From Cryptomeria japonica (taxonomy: Eukaryota; Streptophyta; Pinopsida; Cupressales; Cupressaceae), in NCBI RefSeq assembly GCF_030272615.1, contig NC_081409.1:209667190-209731189 (forward strand): DNA of 64,000 nucleotides, written 5' to 3'. The translations under genes and the position numbers were made by a program. Of this stretch, positions 55,248 through 64,000 are shown piece after piece (the stretch's first letter is position 1; each line of letters opens with the position of its first letter). The notes beneath the pieces are model-generated. The model ran no database searches, had not been told where the DNA came from, and saw only the letters and a list, made by a program, of their open reading frames with translations.

Positions 55248-55685
55248 GTGTTGCATTGGTTTTGTCATTGATGTCAACACTTATCTTCTTGGAGGTCTAC
55301 ATTGTTAATTTTACACTATGGTTATATTGGTTTATTGTTGAACTGGCATATTTTGTTCACCGGCATGGTTAGTGGCTTATGCACAGTCACTGGTATATGT
55401 TCACCAGTAGGATATATGGTTCACCGGCAGTGATGATAACTTGGCGATCATTTGGTTATGTCAAAGACATGGATTGGATGTTTGGATTTGGTGTTTTTCT
55501 TATTGGTCTAATCGGGTTGACATATTTGCCTTTATTGGAAGATAGGTCTAGGTTATGGACCGATACGTGATATCTATTCCATATCAGCATGACACATTTT
55601 GGAAATGGTTTATTGATTGGATAATATGGTAAATGTATTGAGCCAACATATTGTATCACATCAAGACTTATTTGTAATTGATTTT
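55248..55685 (+). repeat. LTR fragment of the C1 family
   Basis: Starts TGTTGCATTGGTTTTGTCATTG and holds TGTCATTGATGTCA at 55263-55276. It then follows the C1 LTR closely (CATGACAC, TTGTAATTGATTTT near 55670) until it stops abruptly where the G2 LTR begins. No polypurine tract precedes it. Confidence 0.72.
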
Positions 55686-57119
55686 TGTAGTCACATAGAT
55701 CTGTCCAGTTTAATTAAATGAATATTTCCTATTTATTTGATTAAAAAGCCACTAGCCATCAGTTGATTAAATTAATATTTAATTAATTCATCTTCAAACA
55801 TTTTCCTATTAATTAAATAAATTATTCAATTTATTTTAATTAATTCATTCAACCAAATTCACAAATCAATTAAATGAATAAATCATATTTATTTCATTAA
55901 ATCCCCTTTTCCTCTTTTAAATAAATTAAATAAAACATTTATTTAAATCATTTATTCCCCCCACTTGCATTTTCCTACAAATGCAACTTGCACACATTTA
56001 TTGAAATAAATGAATTTTATTTTAATTAAAAATCCTATTTTCCCTCACCCACCAAATCCACTTGCACTCCTAAGCCCCCTTCTAGATTCTTCTAAACCTT
56101 TCCTAATTAACCTAATCCATCCCCTAATTATTGTCACATTCCTAAGCAACTTGGAGTCACTTCTCAAAGACTTCAAAGTCTTTGAAAAACATATAATACT
56201 TTGTGTGTTCAACAATCTAACCTCTAAAGTCTTCCAAAACCACTAATGGCTCTTGCATGACCATTAATGGCTCTTACATAACCATTTATGGTTAATTCAA
56301 CTTGCACTCGTGTCTCCTCAAGCATTTATTTATTGCTTTGACCATGGTTATCCCTTTTGCCTTTGCACAACAGTTTATCCATTGGATAAAAGCTTTATTC
56401 TTTGAATAAAGAATTTAGTCACTCAACCTAACCTTGACCTTAACTCCCAAGTTAACTCTTAGGTCATGTCAAGCATTTAATGCTTATTCCCTCTCCTCTC
56501 AACCTATCTCATATGGACACTTGTCATCCTGGGATTGGGTTGAAAGTCATCACATGGATTGAATATCATTCAATCCTAACCCTTCTTGAGATTAGTCAAT
56601 CTCAACCATCCATTGCTCCATTTTCCCTATAAATAGAGCCCATTTCTTCATAATCTAGATCCTGAAAACTTGTATGCATCTAAGTTATAGAGAATTTTAG
56701 AGAGCATCTAGCATAAATCACTAATATCTTGTTATTTTGGCCTAAAATAAATCATTTTAGCATCATAGCATCTAATATTAGCTTTTATTCACATTTGCAT
56801 AGCATTTGGAGTAATCATCTACAATCTTGAACCTCCATAAGCATCCATAGTGCAAAAAGCTATTGAGAGCTACACTAGTTTGGAACTTGGAGAGGAGAGG
56901 AACAAAGGAGAAGGAGCTAAGAGCATGGTAGAAAGCATTTGGAGATGTCTTCTTGCATTTACATTTGTAGTTAAGTGCTTTACTTTGTTTTTGGTGTCTC
57001 TTTTGATATGCCTGCTTAGATTAGTCTTTGATTGAATAACACTAACTTTGATCATTGTTCCTTTTTTTTTTTTGTGTTATTCCACCATAGGTTCTAGTCT
57101 AACCTTCCCCCATTTCACA
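55686..57119 (+). repeat. G2 5' LTR
   Basis: Runs from TGTAGTCACATAGATC to CCCATTTCACA. Its first 400 bp are rich in AATTAAAT-type text. A strong TATA box lies at 56628-56636. No homologous partner is in the window, so the left boundary is inferred from the loss of C1-type LTR identity at 55685 and the TG/CA ends. Confidence 0.7.
56628..56636 (+). promoter_or_regulatory. TATA box of the G2 LTR
   Basis: TATAAATAG after TTTTCCC and followed by AGCCCATTTC, a classic plant core promoter context. Transcription would start about 30 bp downstream, within the LTR. Confidence 0.7.
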
Positions 57120-57129
57120 GAGCATCATT

Positions 57130-57155
57130 TGGTGAATCCGACATGAATCGAACAC
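57130..57155 (+). other. G2 primer-binding site, unusually long
   Basis: A stretch starting TGGTGAATCCGACATGAATC 10 bp after the LTR. Its complement has the layout of a tRNA 3' end: CCA, acceptor arm, then a T-arm with the GTTCGATTC signature. The pairing could cover 24-26 nt, longer than usual. I cannot name the tRNA with certainty; Tat/Ogre elements often use tRNA-Arg. Confidence 0.55.
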
Positions 57156-57221
57156 ACAAAAACAATTTTTTTTAACAAAACTAACTTGTTTGAATGTTTA
57201 TCTTGACACACAAGTCACGCT

Positions 57222-57480
57222 CTGGCGCTTTTGATCGTGTTTTAGCGCTATTGCAATTTGATATTCTAGCGCCATTGTACTCACAATAGCGCTATTGTCT
57301 CAAATTTAGTGTTATTGCCCATCTTTTGGTGCTTTTGAGGCTTAAGTAGCACATTTGCACATGTTTTAGTGCTTTTGTTTTTGCTATTAAAATTTTACTT
57401 TTAGCGCTTTTGTCTTCTTTTTAGCACCTATGTGTTAAATAGCACTTCTGTTTGCACATAGAGTAGCGCTATTGTAACAA
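57222..57480 (+). repeat. Array of AGCGCTATTGT-like motifs in the G2 leader
   Basis: Variants of TAGCGCTATTGT or TAGYGCTTTTGT occur about a dozen times at irregular spacing of roughly 15-30 bp (for example 57244, 57267, 57288, 57397, 57463). AGCGCT is itself palindromic. Confidence 0.7.
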
Positions 57481-59041
57481 AATGTGTAAAAAGGCCATGT
57501 AACCGAGAAAATAAGTTTTCTTAGGCTTGTAGAAGCTCACCATAGGTTCGGATTTTCCTAACTATTTGTTTCTTGTGCAGGTTTAAACTAACTCCTTTTT
57601 GTTGTTTAAAAGTTAAAATTTTTCATTTAGTGTTGTAAAACTGAACAACACAAATTTCATTTCTCGCAAGTTAGGATGGATTTTGTTTTGGTGCTCTAAA
57701 AATGAACAACACAAATTTGCTTTCATTGCAAGTTAGGATACACTCTCTTTTTGGTGCTTAAAACAAGACAAAACAAAATTTTATTTATTCTATCAAACTA
57801 AGAATTCACAATCCACACTTCCACTTTTGGGCAACTGAAAATAACAATTAACTTGTCTTATTTTTGCCAGACGATTTACTTCATGCATACATGCTCTTAT
57901 TTTAGTTGACCAAGATTTCAAATTCTAGTTTACTCAAACATTTTGCTTTGGATGTTAAAAAGAACATCATGGTTGTTGGAGCAACATCTCCAAATAGATA
58001 AAACATCATTGCAATGACAAGTTAAAAAGAACAAGTGTATTTTGTGTTTGGCACACTTGTGCAAAAGAGTTTGTCGAGTGGTCCTACTTCTAACACACAC
58101 TATCCTCTCCCTTGGCTTTTGTGGTCCTAGGTGCAAGAGAAAAGTGTTAGTAACACTCAAGTTTTATCTTTTTAAGAGAGGCCTGCCAAGAGACACATCA
58201 CTCTTGGGAATGACCTCGTGTGGTAAATCCTTCAAGCCACTATATAAATCAGGTGAGAGCGAAAGCTATAGCCTTGGGTATAGCTATTCCTACAGTGTAA
58301 ATTGCCGAAAGGATAAATGGGCCCCACCACAAGTTACAAGGCTCTTAAGTGAGTCACTGCAGAATGTACTTATGTCCAAAAACATCGAACATTACTAAAC
58401 ACCTTTAAGTAGTAGCCTACTCGTTCTATTGATTGAGGATATTTGTGATACAATTCAATGCAAGAGCATAGATTGTTTTGCTCCCAAGATACTCACTATA
58501 CATATTTCCTTGAGTAGAAACATAGCTTTTTGAAAAGTCACTTGTGGCTTGATGAAAGTGATGACTCCCCCATCATAGGGATCATCTATTTGTTATGCTC
58601 GTGCAAGACTTAGTATATCACATCCTTACCTGCCACGATGAGATTCATAAGGTATGTAGTACTAAAGTCGAAGAAATATCAAGATGTGGGCTGAATTTAT
58701 CACAACTGGCCATTTGACCTTAGGGATAAAGAGTGTTTGAAGTGTTTTCATTTTTGAGTCAAGACCGGTGCAAATTAAGCCGACTTCAGGCTTTTGGAAA
58801 ACACCTAAAATACATTTAAAGGAAAAGGGTCATAAAAAGTCCAAGGATTGGGTTGATCTAGACCCATACTTACTTGTGCCTTTTGAGGCAACATTCTTGT
58901 GTTTGTGTGCTTGCTTTGTTTTCTTGTCAAAGAAAAAAATCAAAAATCAAATTCCAAGAACAAGTATTCATCCAACATAAACATTTCCAAACACCAACAA
59001 AAGATCAAAAACAAATAGCAACAATCAAAGTATCAAACTTT
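57481..59041 (+). other. G2 leader
   Basis: Untranslated leader. GAACAACACAAATTT and GCAAGTTAGGAT are repeated around 57640-57740. There are no extended ORFs apart from shadows. The sequence GTCAAGACCGGTGCAAATTAAGCCGAC near 58760 could be a packaging signal, but this is not testable here. Confidence 0.5.
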
Positions 59042-59425
59042 ATGACCATTCTTCACATCTTGAGAAAGAAGAATCTTCATCAAAACATCAACTTGAAGAA
59101 AAGACCATTGAGCTCAAAGGCTCTTATCAAATGGAGGAAATTCTTCTATCTTAATAGACAAATCTTTGTCTCTCATAGAGCCTTCTTATGTCACATGCGT
59201 CTTTATCTTCAAGGGAAATCAAATGAATTTGATCCAGAGTCATTAAACCGCAGAGCTTTTACACAATATCGAGCTTTGAGTTATCACAAAAACAAAGGAG
59301 GCAAGATCAATCCTGACTTCTTTCTAGACATTTGCATCACATATAATGTAGCTTGGGAAGAACCACCAACTCTCGAAAGAGAAGAGGAAGAATTTGTCCC
59401 ATATGTGACACAAAGCTTTTATTGA
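59042..59425 (+). CDS. Upstream ORF of G2 (127 aa), function unknown
   Basis: An uninterrupted frame from the ATG at 59042 (MTILHILRKKN) to the TGA at 59423-59425. The frame is open further upstream to 58874, but the later ATG gives a sensible start. The protein is basic in its first half (RPLSSKALIKWRKFFYLNRQ) and acidic at its end (EREEEEFVPYVTQSFY). No membrane segment or known motif is seen. In Ogre-type elements an ORF of unknown function precedes gag, and this could be its counterpart. It is intact although the gag behind it is damaged. Confidence 0.5.
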   Translation: MTILHILRKKNLHQNINLKKRPLSSKALIKWRKFFYLNRQIFVSHRAFLCHMRLYLQGKSNEFDPESLNRRAFTQYRALSYHKNKGGKINPDFFLDICITYNVAWEEPPTLEREEEEFVPYVTQSFY

Positions 59426-59863
59426 AGTTAAAACATTTCATCCATTATCATATCCATATTTCATCAACTCCATTCCAACTCTCAACACACCCAAAGGTTT
59501 TTTTTGTCCTAAGTTATATTCTAATATTTCTTGAATCAAATGCAAAACATCACTTTTTAGAGTGTCTCTACATCTAGGATAAACTTGTCCTAAGAGACAT
59601 TTCTATGCAGGTTAAAACTAGTCTATGAGTGAATCCTCTCACTACTAGGTAGTTAAGTCTGTAACACATCTCATATTTCTCTAAACCTTATCACATCAAA
59701 CCTTATAAAAAACAAACAAGCAATTCAAGAAGAAAACTTTGGTCACATCTACCCTTAAGTGCTAGAGATCCATATGCAACACACTTCACCAAACATCAAT
59801 CTTTCATTCCATCACCAACTCATCATCATTTTCATCAAACTTCAACAAAAACTTGTAAACAAA

Positions 59864-61380
59864 ATGGCTCATACCAAATCACGATCTAGACAACAAGAAA
59901 TTGAAGAAGAAGAGGAAGAAAATATCAATGACTTCCAAGAAGCCCTTGGAGGAAATGTAAATGATGAAAATCTAGGCACTCCTACTCCTGTGGCAATAGA
60001 AAGGGCACAACACAACCCTCTCTTCAATACGCTTTTTGATGAGATACTCAAGAGTAATGTTGATGCTCACTTTTTAAAACTTTCTCAAGAAGGAGCCAAA
60101 CTCCCCTCTGACTTTGATCTTGCACAACTAAGACAAGCATCAGAATGCCAAAGTCATAATGAGGATGAAAGAGGTCAAGAACACATTAGATACAACTTTC
60201 ATCAAGGTAATCCTCCTCCTCCTCCAAGTGAAATAGACATGTTGCGGAAACAAGTCAAAAATCTCGCCCAACAACTTCATAGTGGTGTAAAAACCAATCA
60301 ATTTTCACTCGACAATGACATTTGTCCCTATCCCTTTGATAAGCATCTTCATATTCCACCTTTTCCGCGAGGGTTTGAAACACCCAAGTTTGAAAAGTAT
60401 AGAGGAAAAGGTGATGCTCGTGATAATGTTAGAGAATTCCATTCAGCTTGCCTCGAAGTGGCATACGAGGATACATACCTAATGCGTCTTTTTCCCCAAA
60501 GCTTGGGAGGAACAACCACATCATGGTTTTCTTGATTACCAGGTGGCATTAGGACATTTGAAGAGTTAGTCCAAAAATTCTTGGCACATTACTCACACAA
60601 CATTGAACGTGATATCACAATGGCTGATCTATGTAACACTAAACAAAAACCAGGTGAGCTATTTTCAGTCTTTCTGCAACGATGGCATCAAATGTCTAGT
60701 AGATGTTCTCTTCAGTTACCTAAACAAGAACTAGTGAAAATATTTATTTCCAACTTAAATGACAAAATGGAATTTGACCTAGATGTAAAAGACACAGACT
60801 CTTTCAATGACATGATCACCAAAGGCTTAAAATGTGAATGGGCTCTCATCAAAAAAGGGATTATCAAGATATATAATGAGCCAAAAGACGGCCCTCACCC
60901 ATGCTTCAATAGTGACAAACCAAACTTCTGGAACAAAAACAAAAATGTCGTCAACAACGGGGTTGTGGATGCAAGAACTATCAAAAGTGCACAATCTATG
61001 GTTCAATTTGTAGGAAAAAATCCCCCACCTAATACTAACATAGTTGCTCCTCCAAATCAAGGCCACGTTACATCTCAAGATGAACCCAGACAACATCAAC
61101 AAAAACCAAAGAGAACATACACTCCCTTAGGGGAACCCATCGAAATAGTATTACATCATCTGGTTTCTCAAAATCTGGAACCTTACCCAAAACATCAAAT
61201 TATGAACCTCAAGTCAAACCTTCATGGTGGAGGGATACTGAACATTGCAATTTCCATCAAGGGAAAGGGCATAAGACAAGCAATTGTCATAGATTGAAAG
61301 ATCTTATTTAGGATCTTATTGACCGAGGTGAAATCGAAATCAAAGGACATGACCCAAAGACAACAAACAATGGTCATCTC
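59864..61380 (+). pseudogene. gag: G2 gag relic with a CX-H zinc-knuckle-like motif
   Basis: Start chosen at MAHTKSRSRQQEIEEEEEEN (the frame is open from 59759, but this ATG follows a leader). Core motifs are PFPRGFETPKFEKYRGKGDA, HSACLEVAYEDTYLMRLFPQ, SLGGTTTSWFS (then one stop at 60533-60535), FEELVQKFLAHYSHNIERDI, KQKPGELFSVFLQRWHQMSS and KIFISNLNDKMEFDL. This is the gypsy retrotrans_gag domain. A frameshift near 61200 leads to HCNFHQGKGHKTSNC near 61240-61285, a knuckle variant typical of the Tat lineage. Confidence 0.85.
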
Positions 61381-62610
61381 ATGTTTAAAAATCCACTTCC
61401 ATCACAAGATCAAAGGGGTCCTTCCACTTCAGAGAGAAACACAGATACCACCAATTATATGCAAGCCGCATATAATTATACTCTGAATCACCTGTATGAT
61501 GCTAGTGAACAGATTGCAACTATAACCATCAAAAATCCTAGCTCCACTTGCAATGTTGTTACATGTTGCAGCAAGATTACCATAAAAGTAGCTCCACAAG
61601 ACACCCCATCTATCCCAAAGTAGTATAACCTTGTGGAACATTTAGACAAAACACCCACATTGATATCTATCTTAGAGCTATTGCGCCTATCTCCATCCCA
61701 TAAAACAATCTTGGATCAAGCTCTCCAAGAGGCATCAGTCCGTGCAAACCTAAATATAGATCAGTTCCAAGCCATGGTCGGAAATCTAAGATCATCACCT
61801 TGTCTCACTTTCTCAAAAAGTGACAACACATCCTTCCAGCAACCTCATAATGCCTCACTCCATACTGAAGGGTTTATCAACTAGCATAGGATCAAGCGAG
61901 TCTTGATCGATAATGGAGCGGGCTTGAATGTTTGTACTCTACAATTAGTCACAGCTTTGGGATATGCAATTGAATTAGTGGATCCCTGCAAGAAGATCAC
62001 AATCAAAGCTTTTGATGATGTAGAGCGTTCATCCAAAGGCATTATAGTGCTACCAATCCGAGTGGGCCCTGTGGTGAAACACATCATCTGTCAAGTTCTA
62101 GACCTTCCTCTTCCATATAGTTTATTGTTAGGAAGACCTTGGATACAAGCCATGTAAGCCGTTCCATCCACTTACCATCAGTGTATCAAGTTCAAGCATA
62201 ATGGTGTAGAGATCACAATCTTGGGAGATGTGAACCCCTTTGCATATTGTCATTATATCAGTCATCAACTAGAGATTACCATTCCTGATAATAGAGAAGC
62301 CATCTCCTTCACATCATGTGTAAGTCTAGCTTCTCTTTCCAGTTCAAACACCACTATACCCAAGCAAGAGAAGCTCAAAATGAAAATAGCAGAGGAAGGT
62401 CTTGGGGAATACAATCTCAGCCAACTCTTTTGTGTGGGACAAATGCCTACTTCTCCTAGAACTCATGGTAAACCTCAATGGTTGCTTCAAAAACCACTGA
62501 TCAAGCCAGCATGTACCCTGACACCATTCATTCTTGGAAAGAGTCAAGAAGAAGAAACTAGAGATGAGGACTTAGCAAAATGGATCTATACAGATCCTAT
62601 CACCACATAA
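61381..62610 (+). pseudogene. pol: G2 protease region
   Basis: The frame after the knuckle continues with stops at about 61621 and 61882. It then reaches the aspartic protease motif VLIDNGAGLNVCTLQLV near 61902-61950 (usual D-G/S-G, here D-N-G) and LPYSLLLGRPWIQAM near 62110-62154. The region up to about 62610 (NPFAYCHYISHQ, LGEYNLSQLFCVGQMP) belongs to the protease-RT linker. Stop codons at 62155 and 62608 break it. Confidence 0.8.
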
Positions 62611-63880
62611 ATCCCACAAGCTAAGCTTCCCACAGATCAGTATGGAAAAGGCCTTCTCATTATGCAAAGAATGGGTTATGATGGTCAAAGTTCTTTGGGA
62701 CCTTGCAAGCAAGGATGAGATGAACTGTTGCAGCCGGAATTAAAGCCCAAGGATAATACAGGACTAGGATTTCAAAAGGAAATCTTTCCTAAGCTCAGAT
62801 TCAAAGGAAAATCCAGAGAACCACTATATCAGCCTATTACAAAGAGGTAAAAGCAACATCAAACGCCATGGCAACTGCCCCATCGAGGCTAAAAATACCA
62901 ACAAAAACATTCATCCCACCAATCAAACCAGCGATCCCATCAACAGAGCAATAACATCAATAGCACCATTAGCAGTAGCAACTGTATCAGAACCCACCGT
63001 AGTATCTACGACACCGGCAGTTCCAGCAGAAGTAGCAGAGTCAACACTACCAATACTCCCCCGTATCGGATTCATTGATCCCCATAATCCTTCCTGCAAC
63101 ACTGATCATTTCATCTACAAAATTGGTCACACCTACAGTGTTTAACTCAAAGGACATCCCAGTATGGTATAGTAATTGGATACTGGAAAGTGACTCAGAG
63201 ACCGAATCACATGAGTGGGAATTTGATTCCATACAGCTTAATACTTCAGATGAGGAAGACACATCACTACCTCCACCCCGCAAAGACATCCCTATTTACG
63301 GAGAAGCACAGATAAATACCTCTTGGGTTCCTGAGCTGGAAACTTCTTCCACAGACCCTACATCACATCCTATGCCTGATTCTGATAGGGAGAGTACCAT
63401 CAACGACCTTCACTACAATGTCTTAACCCTCACTAACACGTCTCACTAACTTAACCTAATCAATGAGGTAATGCCCATTATCCATCCTGAACTCATCGAA
63501 TGGAACCAACCTAATCCCCCATGTCTTGACCTTTTCCAAAATGATGAGGTGATTATTGACTTTTTGGAACTATGGGATAACATACCAAGAGGGGATCACA
63601 AAGCTGGATTCGCCATTGAACTTCATAGCACAACATACTTCGGGGCGGATGCCAAACCTTTCAGCTACAAAAATATAATAATAAAACATGGATCTTCCAG
63701 TGAAAACCACACTGTGGCACTGTTTTATCCCACAAAAGTAAAAAGAAAGAGTGTATCCAATGGTGAAAACCTCTCTGAAGCGCCAGAGGATGAAAGGTTT
63801 GACATTCTCCTTGCTAGTACACAACAAGAATGATCGACAATTCTCATTGAAGAGACAAAAGAATACAACGTGGGGACTCC
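62611..63880 (+). pseudogene. pol: G2 G-patch-like segment and linker to RT
   Basis: QYGKGLLIMQRMGYDGQSSL followed by GPCKQG (stop), DELLQPELKPKDNTGLGF between about 62638 and 62773 has the spaced glycines and aromatic residues of a G-patch. Two frame changes follow. The linker then runs through DIPVWYSNWILESDSETESH and LDLFQNDEVIIDFLELWDNI to 63830. No catalytic motif is expected in this linker. Confidence 0.65.
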
Positions 63881-64000
63881 TGACATGCCTCACCACATAC
63901 ATCTAGCATCTCTTTTAACTCCAGAGGAACAACCTAAGCTTGTAGAGTTCTTCCAAAAGCATCAGAACAACTTTGCATGGTCATATGCAGACATACCTGG
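63880..64000 (+). pseudogene. pol: Start of the G2 reverse transcriptase, cut by the window edge
   Basis: LLTPEEQPKLVEFFQKHQNN followed by FAWSYADIPG matches the conserved entry into gypsy RT (F-A-W-S-Y-x-D-M-P-G). The catalytic part lies beyond the window. Confidence 0.8.

Larger units (their letters stand above)
55686..64000 (+). mobile_element. G2: Tat/Ogre-like Ty3/gypsy element, running off the right edge
   Basis: 5' LTR, primer-binding site, a 2.7-kb leader with an intact upstream ORF, then gag, protease, a G-patch-like region, and the first residues of RT at the window end. A long leader with an extra upstream ORF and very long gag-pol spacing is known from the Tat/Ogre lineage. It is inserted in or next to the LTR fragment 55248-55685. 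The other end is outside the window, so the target duplication cannot be checked. Confidence 0.8.

Noticed and set aside
56010-57035. Short ORFs in the G2 LTR
   Set aside because: They lie in the LTR with no conserved motif and are expected by chance in AT-rich sequence.

Overview
This window looks like a stretch of a very large, repeat-filled seed-plant genome. I infer a gymnosperm, probably a conifer. It is AT-rich and packed with old, nested LTR retrotransposons of both the Copia and Gypsy (Ty3) superfamilies, and long stretches of decayed intergenic DNA separate them. I see no rRNA, tRNA, CRISPR array or bacterial-style gene. No gene of 'ordinary' host function can be supported with confidence, and almost every coding region is a relic with stops or frameshifts.

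Layout. 1-18200 is a three-level nest. A minus-strand Ty3/gypsy element (G1) carries a complete copia element C1 (3342-17686, target duplication TAGAA) inside its 5' LTR. C1 in turn carries a complete minus-strand copia element C1in (5889-13549, target duplication AATCA) inside its pol gene. 18200-19000 is an LTR-like remnant. 19000-20167 is a degenerate ~270-bp tandem array. 20168-23163 is a 5'-truncated copia (RT end, RNase H, 3' LTR) flanked by a ~205-bp direct duplication of host DNA. 23164-30650 is mostly non-coding: a 3 x ~183-bp tandem array, a ~0.9-kb tandem duplication, a possible small-exon gene at 27455-28672 with a tandemly duplicated exon, and duplicated coding relics. 30690-33375 (minus) is a decayed gene that looks like a DDE-type DNA transposase of a superfamily I cannot name.

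33388-49300 is a second nest. A gag-only copia (C2) has an inverted LTR inside its 5' LTR and runs by a deletion junction into copia C3. C3's 5' LTR is split by a compact 4.2-kb non-autonomous gag-protease element (C4, 38711-42947). C3's integrase is split by a solo LTR (minus, target duplication TAAAG), which itself holds another solo LTR (plus, target duplication AAAAC). 49300-50480 has a minus-strand coding relic, a GC-rich palindromic repeat and a long (GA)n microsatellite. 50482-55247 is an unusual copia-like unit (C5). It has a coiled-coil gag with four zinc-knuckle relics, followed not by pol but by one long unrelated ORF of about 765 codons. 55248-55685 is an LTR fragment of the C1 family. 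From 55686 to the window end is the 5' LTR, long leader, upstream ORF, gag, protease and G-patch-like region of a Tat/Ogre-like gypsy element (G2), cut off at the start of its reverse transcriptase.

The best candidates for something undescribed are the long non-pol ORF of C5, the gag-protease-acidic-tail element C4, the unassigned transposase-like gene, and a short motif (TGTCATTGATGTCA) shared by the starts of otherwise diverged copia LTRs. All functions are read from motifs by eye; no database search was possible.
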